Shown here: positions 22,548 through 34,668 of the stretch, piece after piece
Layout: each line of letters begins with the position of its first letter
Position numbering within the stretch: position 1 is the first letter of the stretch
From: Apiotrichum sp. Y4204
Taxonomy: Eukaryota > Basidiomycota > Tremellomycetes > Trichosporonales > Trichosporonaceae
DNA length: 64,000 bases
Direction: 5' to 3'
Assembly: GCA_025531455.1 (NCBI GenBank)
Contig: JAMYHL010000084.1
Span: 62,001-126,000 of the forward strand
The notes under the pieces: generated by a model
The model's input: only the letters and a program-made list of their open reading frames with translations
Told to the model about the DNA's origin: nothing
Databases searched by the model: none
Made by a program: the position numbers and the translations under genes

Positions 22548-23897
22548 CGGCCCCCCACTTCTGTACAGTACCGTTTCTGTAGACGTAACATTGGGTGTAT
22601 ATGCAGGGATTGAGGCAAAGTGGCATTGATCGGCGCATGCGGTGTGACAGCTATCCCGAGTACTTGATGGTCATCAACAACTCTGTCCTCTGCGACTTGT
22701 TTGTCAGCTCGGACACGACACGAGCGAAATGCCGTCTGGATGTCAAGCTGGGAACTGGGACATCCGGATGAACAGGCAGAATGGATGGCTACAGTGCGGG
22801 ACTCTGGTCCTTGGCCAATGAGACGCGACTTTGCTATCGCCGAGTAAGCTCAAGCATGTGACCAGATCAGCTGAGCTTGTTGTCGCAATCCCGACGAGGT
22901 CAAGACAAACCCGCAGCTCCTTTCCATCGTCATGCATCCTCGCATTTCGCAAAAACTCTGGTCTCGGAAACAACCCTCGGCAATCGGACAGCAGGACGCC
23001 GAGTGCCGAATACGAGTCGACGAAATGAACAGCTGTCACCCCGATACGGTATGCGGAGTTTGCGTTGCGGATGGGACGCGCGGGGTGGAGCGGGGTACGT
23101 GGGGGCCCAAAGGGCCAGCACAGGGTGACAGCTGGGCCGGTGGCGGTGGCGGCATCGGCACCACCGGCGGCCCCGCGCCGTTTCCTGTCACACCCACCGA
23201 GACCGCGGTACGAGTCAGCGATGTGTGCTGTGTAATCGACGGGGTTGGCCTGCGGCGTGGTGACACTGAGTAAAACAGCGCCGCAATCACGAGCGGGAAT
23301 GGGCAGGGTAGTAGCGCGCAGCCCGGGGTTTGTCGCTGGCTGTCTGGAGGCATGTTGCTGTCTACCTTGATCGGCGACGGCATTGCCGCGGCACCGGATC
23401 GAGGCGTGTGTCTGAGAGAGATGTGGCTTTGGGCCATGGCTTGCAGTGGCCATGTGGAGGCGGAACGAATGTGTGTCCGGAGACATGGCCCCGGATCCTG
23501 TTGCGGGCTGCGTACTGCGGCTCTGGTGCAGCTCGGTAGCGTGTCGCCTGGGAGAGACCGAGAGACCGAGTTCAGCTGTCAGGTCCAGGGCGGCTCCCCG
23601 GATGCCCCGATTCCAGGCCGTTGGAGTCTGGGGGGGAGCGTGGCTTGGGGGAGTGGAGGTGGCACATGCCGGTCGCTTGCCTTTCTCCCTGTTCTAGCTG
23701 TTCTGATCACATTCGCTTGGCAGACGTCGTGTCGCGTACCTGGCGACCCGGAGACAGGATATCTGTGTGCGGATGCAGCAACCACGGGACACAAGCTTTT
23801 GGCCGCCTTGGTCGCCAGCCGCGAGATACTTATAACTCATGGCTTGGGGAGCGCGCTTTTTTCTTCTCCCCTTCCAACTGTTTGTCCTGTCCCCATC
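22548..23897. promoter_or_regulatory. promoter region of the ACS transporter
   Basis: No gene supported: the frames on both strands lack domains. A GC-rich stretch at 23130-23180 contains several CGG and CCG triplets (GGTGGCGGTGGCGGCATCGG, CCACCGGCGGCCCCG) that might bind the cluster regulator. A C/T-rich leader directly precedes the ATG at 23898. Confidence 0.45.
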
Positions 23898-25863
23898 ATG
23901 ACGACCTCCTCCCTTAAGGACGACTCTGTGTCCGAGAAGAATGTGGCGACGCACCACGTTGAAGATGTCCAGACCCTCCACGCCGTCGCGGAGCGCGGTC
24001 ACGTCGTGACCGACAGCCATGGTGCGTCGGCTTTTTGCTAGCATAATGACTCACAACAGGCCACGCGCTCGTCGAGTTCGACCGCGTCGCGGAGAAGAAA
24101 CTCGTGCGCAAAATCGACTTCAGGATCGTCCCCACCTACGCCATGCTCTACCTCTGGTGCTTCATCGATGTATGTAGGATGAAGACGTCCGACACAATCT
24201 GACTTCCAGCGCGCCAACATTGGCAACGCCAAAATCGCGGGTATGGAGAAGACCCTCGGCATGCACGGATACCAGTACAACATCCTGCTCACGTCCTTTT
24301 ACGTCTCGTACATTGTCTTTGAAATCCCCTCCAACGTGGCCTGCAAGATTGTAGGACCGGCCATCTGGCTGCCCGCAATTTCCTTTGGATTCGGAGTGAG
24401 TAAACTAACAAGTGTTGATGTGGTTGAGATATCGTCTTGCATGTGTGGCATGCATGTGAGAGGGTCTACTGCACATGTGATGTGGGCCCCGCACCCCGCA
24501 GCACGGGGTCCCGATATCGATCGCAGCATGTTGCTGTGGCTGACACTCAGCTCATGTCAATGGTCATGGCGTTCGTCAAGTCTTTCGGTGCCGCTGTCGC
24601 CGTGCGTTTCCTTCTCGGTGTCTTCGAAGCTGGCGTGCTTCCTGGAATTGCATTTGCTCGTGAGATTCAACTTTTTTTGTGGTGACACCGACACTAACAC
24701 CTCCAGTGTCTCGTTGGTACCGCAAGGACGAGCTTGCGTTCCGCCTGGCGCTGTACATGTGTACCGCTCCGCTGGCCGGCGCGTTCGGCGGCCTGCTCGC
24801 GTCGGGCATCCTCAAGATCAAGGGCATGGGCGCGATTAAGGGATGGGAGCAGCTCTTCTTCCTCGAGGGCCTGATCACAATGGTCATTGCCCTCGTGGCC
24901 TTCTTCACCCTCTGCGACCACCCGCAGAAAGCCAAGTGGCTCACCCAGGAGCAGCGCGATCTTGCCGTTGCGCGCATCAAGGCCCAGAACGTCGGTACCA
25001 CCGAGGTCACCGACAAGTGGAGCAACCGCAAGGCCATGGCGGGTGTCCTCAACCCCAATACCATTGCCGTTGCCTGGATCTTCATCTTTGTCAACCTCAC
25101 GGTGCAGGGAATTGCGGTAAGCATCCGATATGAAAAGAAGAGTAAAAACAAGGAATGGTACAACTGACCTCACAGGTGTTCCTTCCCACCATCATTGCCG
25201 CAATCTACCCCAAGGCGACAGTCATCCGACAGCAGTTGTACACCGTCCCACCGTACATGGTAGGCTTTGTGATCAACCTGATCCTGCCGTTTGTGTCGTG
25301 GAAGACGGACAAGCGTCTACCGATCTTCATCGGAAGCTCTTGCCTCACCATCGCGGGCTACTCGATGTTCCTCGCCTCACGCAGTCCGCATGTGCGCTAC
25401 GGCGCCGTCTTCCTCGCTGTCAGCGGAGCATTCCCCTTCGGCGCCATGTCCAACGCTCAGGTCTCCGCCAACATCCTGTCTGACAGTGGGCGCTCTACCG
25501 GTATCGGCTTCAACGTCATGTTGGGGGTGAGTTGATCGAATACCACTGTTAAGGCGCTGCTAACTCCAGAACATCGGCGGTCTCATCAGCACGTGGTCGT
25601 ACCTGCCGTTCGACAAGCCCGACTTCCAGTGAGTTACAGAACCAACTACCCAGCTTCATCCACTTACGCGCAGCATCGGCAACGGTCTCAACCTCGCGGG
25701 CAATTGCATTATTCTGCTCACGAGTATCGGCCTGTTCGCTTACCTCAAGATGGACAACAAGCGGCGCGAAAAGGTAGATGTAGACGCCAAGCTGGCTGGC
25801 ATGACTCAGGAGGAGATCCAGGCACTCGACTGGAAGCACCCCGGCTGGCGTTGGCAGCTGTAA
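23898..25863 (+). CDS. MFS transporter, anion:cation symporter (Dal5/Tna1-like) family
   Basis: A plasma-membrane proton symporter for small organic anions. Relatives carry allantoate, nicotinate and similar carboxylates. Here the likely cargo is an aromatic acid such as salicylate. Eight exons (23898-24021, 24060-24169, 24210-24395, 24551-24659, 24707-25116, 25176-25526, 25570-25628, 25674-25863) give 512 aa. Typical ACS features are RIVPTYAMLYLWCFIDRANIGNAK in the first helix region (split by an intron), VRFLLGVFEAGVLPGIAF and LSRWYRKDELAFRLALY after helix 4-5. The C-terminus has the conserved DWKHPGWRW end. Twelve hydrophobic segments are consistent with the pattern. Intron 3 is unusually long for this locus (155 nt). 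Confidence 0.9.
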
Positions 25864-28511
25864 GGCGCTGTAGGTGTAAGGGGTGTAGGCTTGTAAGAAG
25901 GGTAGTTAATATCGGGGGATACGGTAGCAGACAGGTTGTCTCGTGGGTCTTGGTCCTGATCTTGGTTGGCACTAGTAGCGCATAGCACGGAGCATGCATG
26001 TTGTCACGTCGGAAGGTGTCGGGATGGCAGAGAGGGGGTCAGGAAAGAAAGAGTGCGAGGGAGAAAAAAAATCAACACCGATAGGACGTAGATAAGGGTA
26101 GGTTGTGGTCACGGCGGCACGCCAACCTATCGGTTGAGATGGTCTGCGGTTGAGGGCAAAGACTAATGGAACGGACGAGGCTTCCAGGAAACGTTTCCAG
26201 TGCTGTCTGAGATGTGCCAACATTCCATTTCTAGACTTGCGACTCGAGGCAGTGCCAAGAGGAATGGGCAGGACATATTATCAGTCGTCAGGACCTCTCG
26301 CCTGACTGATGGGCTGTATCGCCAGAGCGGCTAAGGCCGTCAACGTGTCCCAGCTGGCGACACCCTTCTGCGCCTGAAGGTTATTAGAGTAATGTCTTGG
26401 AATGTAATCAATAGACGAGTGCGAGGCTGTAATCCTGTGCTCGAGGCTGGTGGCCTGACCTGTGGCGGCGCCACTGTCACGAACGTCTGCAGTGTCCAAC
26501 AGGCAAGGCCATCTATGTTCCAGGACTGCCAGAGGTTCAGGAGGGCTTCCTATTCCGGAAGGCGGTCCGGACATAAAATATGCCTTTCAGCATTCAAGAG
26601 AGAATCAGCATAACAGCATCCAGCATCCAAACGAGCCATCTACCATCCGAGACGGACATTACGGACTTGTGCGCGCCCGACTCAGTCTGGAGCCGCCGCA
26701 GGAACAGGTCGCCACCAGTTACTCCGCGCCAAACGTTAGTTTCTGGCGCAGGTACGGTGTAGAGTGCAGGGGCCACATGACTGAGAGCGCCCACTTTCCG
26801 TTCTAACCGGACCGACTTCTGCGGAAGTGAAGCTGGGAGTTGTAGCCGGGTAGCCGTGAAATACCTCCGAAAGCCGTATACAGCATTAGAGTTTACTACG
26901 CCGGCCGAGGTGAGCTCTTTACCCTAGTCCCCTCATGTTTGAACCTGAGGGGCAGTGGGACCGAGTCGGAGCGAGTGAGTGGAAAATGAACAGTTAACGA
27001 CATATCCGGAAGGTGCTGCGTGTGCCAGGAGCCTAAAAAACTCGAGTTAATGAAATATGCACGGCATGGGCCCCACGTTTGCCCTTTTGAGATCATTGCG
27101 CAGAGCACCGAGACGGCTTCTGGTCTCGCGAGCTGGAGCGCAACTGCCCATGTGGGTCACAAACCCAGAATTTAGATCTGTGAACATGTTCGGTCGGCTC
27201 CCAGTATCCGGCGAGCTCGACGCGTACATTAGTCGCAGTGGTCACCTGATGTGTTGTGGGTGACAGCACTCTGCGTCCACGATGACCCCCAGCTGTATCC
27301 ATGACCATGACAGCCGGATCACCCCGGTGTCGATGGCGTCAGGCGGTAGTCGCAAGTACCCAAGTGGGCCCCTCTTGGGCGCCATGTCGCATGTCGTATG
27401 TCATTTTTTTATCCTGGGCCCTCCAACTGCTTCACCCCGCAGGTCACATCCACAAGCCGCAGGATCACTTTACCTCGATGCCCTGTGGCGGCGGGGCCGC
27501 AGCTCGCAGGACAGTGCCGCCGGCTGACAGAGATCAGTGCGGGGGGGCCGGCCTGGACCCCAGTACACTTGAGCAGCGCGAGGTCCAGAGGTTCTCGAAT
27601 CCTCACTGCACCCTGGAGGTTAGGCTTAGGATCCTTGAGGCCTGAGGATTGCGGCTTGCCTTGATCCTTGAGGCGCACGCAGGTGGTCAGCTGGTGAAAC
27701 CGCTCGCAGGATTGCGCAGGAGCCGTCCAACATATGCAACATGGGATGCCCACGCTGTTTCGGGCAAGTCGCGCTTCAACCTTTGCCCATGACGGCATGC
27801 CGGCTCTGCTCTGTGCCTATCGCTCCGGAAGCGCACATAATGATCAGGAAGCGTACGAGATTACACCCCATGCACCCTCCACGCCGCCGACGCCTCGCTG
27901 CTACAGTATACCGTACTGCACCCCCGGCACGCGCCGTCGCGTCAGAAGGTTGGCTGCTCTGGAGCTTGAACATCGGACAGGGTATGGAGCCTGAGGCCAG
28001 CGCGAGGGGCACACGGTATGTACTGCATGCTCGCTGCGTATGCTGTCATGTCTCGCGTGCACGCGAGGGTGTGAGGTGGGGGCTTGCGCAGCCCAGTGCG
28101 GACGCTGGTATCAGGACATGACCTGGCCCCTGCACCTCGAGCACGACGAAAGAGGGAGGGTACGACGAGGTCGAGCGAGGACAGGAAATAGAGGAGCGAT
28201 TCTGGCATCAAGACTTGGTCTCGTCCTCGTTGTAGTCATTCTCGTTCTCGTTCTTGAATCACTTCTTCACAGAACCATCTTTCTACACGCACCCGAAACA
28301 AGAACAGAGACCAGAGATCAGAGATCAGAGACCAGAGATCGGGGACCCATCAAAGACGCAGACGCAGAGACAGACATCGATACCCGACAGAGACCAGGAC
28401 AGAACACATCACCATCGCTACTCCCTCCCATTCCTTTACCCCGGCCCCGATCGCGCAGCAGAGGTGAGCCATGCCGAGTGCCGGACTGACGGCTCACAAC
28501 AGGTCTCCGCG
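25864..28511. other. 2.6-kb intergenic region
   Basis: No convincing gene or RNA. It includes a short direct repeat of ATCCTTGAGGC around 27631-27671 and a 5-bp hairpin (CCTCATGTTTGAACCTGAGG, 26932-26951). At its right end is the 5' leader of the next gene, with GATCAGAGATCAGAGACCAG-type repeats at 28312-28350 and a probable 39-nt 5' UTR intron (about 28463-28501, GTGAGC to CACAACAG). Confidence 0.5.
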
Positions 28512-30860
28512 ATGACCTCGGCCATTCCATCACCCTGCCCCTCTCCCACACCGACGCCGACGCTCGCGCCCACGCGCCCTCCGCGGCGGCCCATCTCCCC
28601 ACCGCCCGTCAGCGCCACCGGCCCCGGGCGGCCGTTGTGGTCCGTCGCCGATGCGTTGGACAGCATGGTCGAACGCGCACTCTCCCCCTCTCCCTCGCCC
28701 TCGCTGTCCTCGCAGTACTCGCAACCCAAACCCATCCTCCGCATCCCGAGGACCCCGACACGAGACTACCCACGCTCGCCCAGCTCCTCGAGTCTTGCAA
28801 GTGAGGCAACAGAATCCGCAGATGGGAGCACGACCGCCACCGCAACGCCGACGCCCAGCCCATCCATGCGTACCGCCACGCTCCCGTCCGTCGTCCTCCC
28901 AGAACTGCCACCCGCTGCAAATCCTAACCGCATCTTCGCGGCGAGCTCCGCCCTCATGTCCGCCGTCACCGCTGCGCGCGGGCGCAACCTCATCATTGGA
29001 CCATGTACCTGCCGTACCTGTAGCATCGGCTGTCTCGTGGCGCTGCTGGCAATGGCCACGGGGCGAGTTGACCAGTTGCGCGAGGACCCAGTAGTGCCGA
29101 CGTACGATCAGGTTCGAGAGGATGGGGAGGGGCGAGGAGTCTCGCCCAGCCGCGTTCCGGTGACTGCGCGTCTCGGGCAGGCGAGCACGCAGCTGCGAGC
29201 CGTGCTCGCAACCATCGCGCACATCCAGTTCCTCGACACCGAGTGCCGCATCCTCCAGGCGGCGGGCACGCAGTTTGTCATTGCGCTGCCGTACGTCCCT
29301 GTTGACTTTTTGCGCACCCACAAGCGCATCGTCGGCAGCGCGTCCCCCAGTCCGAGTCCAAGCCCGAGCTCCGGAAGTCCGGGGAACAGCCCGGGCCCTG
29401 GCGCCGGACCCGATCGCCAAAGCCGCAACGGTGGTGATGGTGGCGAAGGTGATGACAAAGGCGGTCCTGGGCGCCGCAACCCTGACAGCCGCGCCAACGG
29501 CGCCAACGCTCCTAAAACTGCGCAGGAGAACGGGAAAGCGATGGACCGCGCGCCCGATTCAGCCAGGTCGGGCCGCTTCCACAGCTCGCGCAGCTCGCAC
29601 GGCTCGGGACGTAGCTTCTACACGGCGCACACGCACCAGGACTCCCTGGATGGCGTGCCGGACGCTGCGGGGATCGCCGAGCGCGATCTCAGCTACCCTC
29701 GTACCGCGCCACTCAAGCTCCGGAGGAGCGCGTCGCGCCCGTCCCTGGACGGCAGCGACCGCGAACGTGAACGCGAGCGTGAGCGCGAGCGAGACCGCAT
29801 GTGGCCGGGCTCACCTTGCTCCTCCACTGGACCGGACGTCCCCGAGGACGCGACAGGCGACCTCCTCGCGACGTGGGGCAACTTTGCCTGGGGCGCGCGG
29901 CGCAACTCGGTTTCGAGCTCCAGCCTGCGCTCGTACCGTTCCCTCCGGCGTGCGCGGAGCAACTCGTCGCAGGCGTCTGGGTCGGATGAGGACCGCTCCG
30001 GTGCGCTGCAGGTGATTCTTGAGGCGACGAACGTTGAGGGTGAGGAAGCGGGTGCGGATCCGACCGAGGCGACCGAAATGCTCAAGGATCCATCGTCGTC
30101 GGGTTCAGGTGAGGACATGTCGGCAGACTCGCACAACACAAGCAACGCAAGCAGCGCAAGCCTCCTCTCCCCGCGCGTCACGACGCCGTCTCCGCCCGAG
30201 ACTCCGCTCAAGACGCCCGACCCCTCGCCGGATCTTCCGAACCCGACAGAGGCCCGTGACCCGTGGGCAGGCCTCGTCCGCTCGCCGTCACAGCAGCGCA
30301 AACGCGCGTCGATCACCAGTCTCATCCGCCTGATTGTCCCAGACAACGCATCTGGCTCGACCTCCAGCAGCGGCAGTCCCGGTAACGGTACCAGCGCCAG
30401 TGTGAGCGCCAGCACGAGCAACAGTGCGTGCGCGCCGAATGTCGCCCGCGCGACGTCCCCGGCTCCGCTGTCCCCTCGCCTCTCGAGCCCCGCCGAGCTC
30501 GCGTACCTCACTGCCGGGGACAGCGACCGTTTCCCGTGCTTCTGCACGCCGTCGAACATCCAGAGCGTGCGCGACGCGAAGCGTACGACCGATGAGGCCG
30601 TCGAGCTGCGCCGCAATCTCACAGCCGCGCACGCCGAGGCGGAGCTGCTCAAGGCGAACCGCACACACCTGGAGGAGACAATCGTGGTGCTCCGCGGCCG
30701 TCTCGCCGCGGCGGAGAGCATGCTCGACACGTACGAGGACCTCACGCGCGAGGTCGAAGACGAGCGGCGCGTGCTCGAGTCGGAAAAGTTCCTTCTCGAG
30801 ATGGAGAACATGCGGCTCAGCAAGAAGAATGCCAGCCTCGTCGCGTCGGGGCGAAGGTGA
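28512..30860 (+). CDS. Ser/Pro-rich protein with C-terminal coiled coil
   Basis: Family not recognised. The single coding exon from ATG 28512 gives 782 aa. An in-frame upstream ATG at 28254 exists, but the sequence between contains a canonical intron (GTGAGC to CACAACAG) and leader-type repeats, so I prefer 28512. Residues 1-150 are Pro/Ser/Thr-rich. A more ordered central block (roughly 150-275) contains LIIGPCTCRTCSIGCLVALL, whose four cysteines resemble a zinc- or lipid-linked site, and QFLDTECRILQAAG. Then come long disordered Ser-rich stretches, with an alternating Arg-Glu run (about 29760-29796). The C-terminal 90 residues form a strong coiled coil (ELRRNLTAAHAEAELLKANR, LESEKFLLEMENMRLSKKN). 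It may be a scaffold or cytoskeletal protein, which is inference. Confidence 0.75.
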   Translation: MTSAIPSPCPSPTPTPTLAPTRPPRRPISPPPVSATGPGRPLWSVADALDSMVERALSPSPSPSLSSQYSQPKPILRIPRTPTRDYPRSPSSSSLASEATESADGSTTATATPTPSPSMRTATLPSVVLPELPPAANPNRIFAASSALMSAVTAARGRNLIIGPCTCRTCSIGCLVALLAMATGRVDQLREDPVVPTYDQVREDGEGRGVSPSRVPVTARLGQASTQLRAVLATIAHIQFLDTECRILQAAGTQFVIALPYVPVDFLRTHKRIVGSASPSPSPSPSSGSPGNSPGPGAGPDRQSRNGGDGGEGDDKGGPGRRNPDSRANGANAPKTAQENGKAMDRAPDSARSGRFHSSRSSHGSGRSFYTAHTHQDSLDGVPDAAGIAERDLSYPRTAPLKLRRSASRPSLDGSDRERERERERERDRMWPGSPCSSTGPDVPEDATGDLLATWGNFAWGARRNSVSSSSLRSYRSLRRARSNSSQASGSDEDRSGALQVILEATNVEGEEAGADPTEATEMLKDPSSSGSGEDMSADSHNTSNASSASLLSPRVTTPSPPETPLKTPDPSPDLPNPTEARDPWAGLVRSPSQQRKRASITSLIRLIVPDNASGSTSSSGSPGNGTSASVSASTSNSACAPNVARATSPAPLSPRLSSPAELAYLTAGDSDRFPCFCTPSNIQSVRDAKRTTDEAVELRRNLTAAHAEAELLKANRTHLEETIVVLRGRLAAAESMLDTYEDLTREVEDERRVLESEKFLLEMENMRLSKKNASLVASGRR

Positions 30861-31025
30861 AGGTGAAGGAAGTGTAGTTGTCGCTTCGGGATTGTAATGA
30901 ACGGATGTGATTGTACATTACTGCAGAATCGGGGCTTGCAGAGAGATGCTCCATCGTGTCCATACAATTGCATTCACAGGCCAAGAGACTACAACACACC
31001 CAACTTCTGACGCATGACTGTTTGT

Positions 31026-33109
31026 TCACTTCGGGACAAGGGCGAGGACACGGTCTTTGGCAGCCACGCCGGCGTCGGCGACGACATTGAGGAGGTGCAC
31101 CGCGCTGCCGCCGAGGCGCTGGAAGACGCGTCTGTCCCACGCGCGCTTGCCGCCCCACGCGCCGCCGAGGAGGACAAGGACGGTGAATGCGATCGTCTTG
31201 ATGCGCTGGCGCACGGCGAGACGCTCGGCGCCCTTGTAGTCTGCCCAGACGGGCCATGCGCTGTTCCACCACATGCGGAAGATGGAGCCCGGGTAGTGTG
31301 TCTGGAATCAGAACAAGCAGCGTGTTCAAACTCACAAAGATGCGGCCGGTGCCGTCCTTGCGCCAGTAGTTGTGCACGCGAGGCCAGGTGGTGCGCTTGA
31401 GCTCCTTCTCGATCCACGCGTCGTACTTCTCGGCAGCACTACGCTTGACCTCGAGCTTAGGGATGGCGTTGTCGCGCATCGCCTCAATCATGCGCGTAAT
31501 GTACGCAGCCTGGATCTCGAGCACGAGGGTCACGCTGCTGTGGTTGACGAGCGTGTTGTTCCCGCTCATCGTGTAGTAGTTTGGCATGCCGGCCAGTGTC
31601 ATCTGGAGATGTCAGTTAAGTGATGGGGTGGATTACTCACGCCGTGATAGTACGTCAGGTCCGCCTTGCCATCATAGTTCTCCGTCGAGTCCGACTCGCC
31701 CGCGACCTGCATGTCGATGTGCTTCCTGTCAGCCTCTTTGTGCTTTACCAACTCACGTCCGCGGCATAGCCGGTGGAGAGGACGACGACATCTGCAGGGA
31801 TGACGCTTCCGTCGTCGGTCTTGACGCCCTCGGGGGTGAGTCCCGCGATGCGCCCGTAGATGGCCTTGTTCTGTGGCTGGTTGATGGCCGCAAAGTAGCC
31901 GTCCTCGAAGATGTACCGCTTCGCCATGAACGGGAACTGGGGGACCACCTTGTCCTTCATGTGCTCTGGTGCGCGTGCTACCATCCACGAGCCAATGTCC
32001 TGGAGAGTGAGCTACGGTATTAGCCTCGTACCCACCCGCTCAAGACGCTTGCGCGCGCGCTTGCCCTCCTTCTCGTACTGCCAGTAGAAACGACTGTCCG
32101 CGATGGCGAGCATGATGAGACGCTGCCAGCGCTGGAGGAACGGGAAGCGTGCGCGCAGAGCGCGCAGGTTCTCAGAGTTGGGCGCCGAGTTGCGTGCCGC
32201 CGCCACACCGCCCGTCGAGCTCGGCATGTACCACTGCTGCGCGCGGGCGAGGGACACAAGGCGGATCTCGGGGTCGAGCCCGAGCGTGCCGACGATTTGG
32301 ACGCTGAAGTGAGCACACCCTTTATCTCTCGACTCACCCGCTGCAGCCGTTACCGACGACGACGACGTCCTTGCCGCGCAGGTCCTCAAAGGGGAGGTCG
32401 CGGGGCCAGCGCGCTGCGTGGATTACGCGTCCCGAGAAGCTGTCCTCGCCGTCTAGGGGGATGCGGTTGGGCTCGGCGAACGCGCCCGTCGCGCACACGA
32501 GCACCTGGCAGTCGAGCACGATGTCCTGATCGTTGACGAGGTCCCGCAACGTCACGTGGTACTCGTTGCGCGCGGCGTCCCATTCAGCCCGCACGTACGA
32601 GTGCTGCAGCTTGAGGCGGTTCGTCAGGCCTTGCGTCTTGACTATGTTGGCCCAGTCTGCGGTTAGATGTGTCAGTGATATACTACTCACAGCGCTGGAT
32701 CTCCTTGTGGTCCGGGTGAGTCTCGGTCCATTGCGAGTTCTGGAAGCGCGAGTGGCTGTATGCGACGGCGGGGACGCTGGCGTGAGGGGAGGTAAGCAGG
32801 CCGTACTCACTCGCAGCGGCATCCTCTGGGTTGTCAGCGGCTTCTCTAACACAGCACTCACGGGTAGCGGTTGACGTACCACGTCCCGCCGACGTCGTCC
32901 TCGCGGTCGACGATCTACTGTCAGAGGACACAGCAGCATACACTCACGATCCAGTTGGTCAATCCGCGCTCATCGAGGTCGAGCGCGAGCGTGATGCCGC
33001 CAATGCCCGCGCCGACGATGAGGACGGACGGGTTGAGCGCAGTGTTGATGCTGCTCGCGGCCGCGAACGGCGACTCGACGATGGGTTCTGGCACCTTTCC
33101 GTCTGGCAT
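31026..33109 (-). CDS. Baeyer-Villiger-type flavin monooxygenase
   Basis: A class B flavoprotein that inserts oxygen next to a carbonyl or oxidises a heteroatom with NADPH. About ten exons run from ATG at 33109 to TGA at 31028-31026. The first FAD Rossmann motif is SVLIVGAGIGGITLAL, followed by DDVGGTWYVNRYPGCRCDVP. The PGCRCD core lies on a 15-nt micro-exon (32825-32811). The family fingerprint FxGxxxHxxxWP is present as FSGRVIHAARWP, and the NADPH-side motif is VVVVGNGCSG. A late GTTGY-like element reads LSTGYAAD. After the catalytic domain there is a hydrophobic segment (TIAFTVLVLLGGAWGG) and a basic stretch, suggesting membrane association. It stands alone, with no obvious pathway partner next to it. 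Substrate unknown. Confidence 0.85.
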
Positions 33110-34026
33110 CTTGTGTGGATAGACAAAGTACAGTAGTACGCTGGGAAAAGCGATGGGGATTGCGCGGGTATACTTATATTCTCGCCTCACAGACATCCAT
33201 CCACGGCCATCGGGCTACCCTCGCTACTGACATGCTGACGTCGTTTCACACGAGGTGGGCTCTGATAATGGCAGCTCGCTTCGTTCGTTGCCACCCGCTC
33301 TCCTCGATTACCGGTGGTCGGAGACGGGCATTGGCGTTGGGGGTCGACCACCCGCGGGCTTCGGGTCTCGGCATCTACGCGCAAAACAAGTTACAGTACT
33401 GCAAACTACAGTGGGAGTAGGTGCATGACTGGCGATGTCTTCTCCGGCGTTCTCCGCGTCACGTGCACCCCTGGGTTGTCCGACTCGTAACCGGCGGCCA
33501 GGACGATGCAATGGGGGCGCGATTCGGTTTATCTTGGACGCCTCGGAGCAGCAAGCTGCGTCGACGAGGATTGCTGTGATCCCCTCGGAATGCGGGCCCT
33601 CTTGGCGCGGGGCCCGGCGGGGGATGTTGTAAACGGACATGTCTGACAATGGGGCTCCCCGGCATCCCCCGAGCGTGTGCCCCTTCTGTGATTGGTTATT
33701 GCGCGCGCCGACTCATGAGAACTCTGATGCACTCCCGCCTACGGTGTTCCGAGACTTCTCGGGATGACCCAGTTTCTGCTGTAACACGACACAAACACAC
33801 GCATACACCAGGACCCCTCTTGACTGCTGACTCTTATGATCTCTACCGGAGCACGACGACAGAGCATTCATTCACTTTGTACTGCAGGCACGCACAAGCG
33901 GCCACTACAAGTTATTGACTAGCACTACTGAGAAAAGCCATCCCCTCCTGGCTGCGCGATCACGCTGGTCTTTCGGATTACTGCCAATGTCAGCGGTCGA
34001 GCCAGAGCGTATTCAACTAAAGCACC
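33110..34026. other. intergenic
   Basis: Promoter side of the monooxygenase gene and 3' side of the small secreted-protein gene. The frames have no domain or signal pattern, and I see no repeat of note. Confidence 0.5.
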
Positions 34027-34668
34027 TCAGGCTACCCATGAGACCGGATAGTGGTTCGGCAAATAAGGGCGTATGGCTCTGCCACGGCAATAGCGACCAG
34101 AGCAAGAGTAACAATCAAAGTCATCCGAGCTGAACTGGGAACATCTACGCGCGTCGATACACCACGCGCGCTGGCAGTCGTCGCGACCCTGTCTCACCTC
34201 CAAGCCCATGGCACGTCGGTGTGCACGCTGCTCGTTCCGGGCCTTATGGCGGCTCAGCCACTCGAGACACTGTTGCTCGTCCGGGAGTGGCATGTCGACG
34301 TTCATAGCAGGGTCGGCAAGGCGCTCGGTGTACTCATCGGCAGTATCGACGTATTCCAGCTCCATGGCGGCGATGTACGCAGGATTGAGCTCGTTGACAA
34401 TATGGCCTTGAGTGTTGGCAAGGTATGTGTGGCCGCCGATACCCTGAATGGACGACCCGAACTCGATCTGGAGGAGCTGGCCGTAGCGCTGGGGCGGAAA
34501 GTTGCGAACATACTTGCGGACTACCTCGCCAGTTTGTTCATTGCGGATGTGAAAGTTGACAATGTCGACCGAGGACTCGTTCTCGACGCCGACCCAGCCG
34601 TTGTAGGCCGCTAGGCCGAATTGGAAAATACAACCCATGGAAGCAAGAATAAAGTAGAAGAGAAACAT
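34027..34668 (-). CDS. small secreted protein, unknown
   Basis: Not recognised. The 213-aa frame opens with a good signal peptide (MFLFYFILASMGCIFQFGLA, cleavage probably after Ala20). A 130-residue domain with few cysteines follows (VGVENESSVDIVNFHIRN, FPPQRYGQLLQIEFGSSIQG). The Arg/Cys-rich C-terminus has six cysteines in the last 50 residues. A GTGAGA donor after GLEV and a CCCAG acceptor 63 nt later would remove 21 residues in frame, including three of those cysteines, so the C-terminal form is uncertain. Expected location is cell wall, medium or secretory lumen. There is no recognisable enzyme motif. Confidence 0.6.
   Translation of the reverse strand: MFLFYFILASMGCIFQFGLAAYNGWVGVENESSVDIVNFHIRNEQTGEVVRKYVRNFPPQRYGQLLQIEFGSSIQGIGGHTYLANTQGHIVNELNPAYIAAMELEYVDTADEYTERLADPAMNVDMPLPDEQQCLEWLSRHKARNEQRAHRRAMGLEVRQGRDDCQRAWCIDARRCSQFSSDDFDCYSCSGRYCRGRAIRPYLPNHYPVSWVA

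Noticed and set aside
26932..26951. T-arm-like hairpin suggesting a tRNA
   Set aside because: The loop length and the G53-C61 pair do not fit a tRNA, and no D-arm, anticodon arm or acceptor stem surrounds it.
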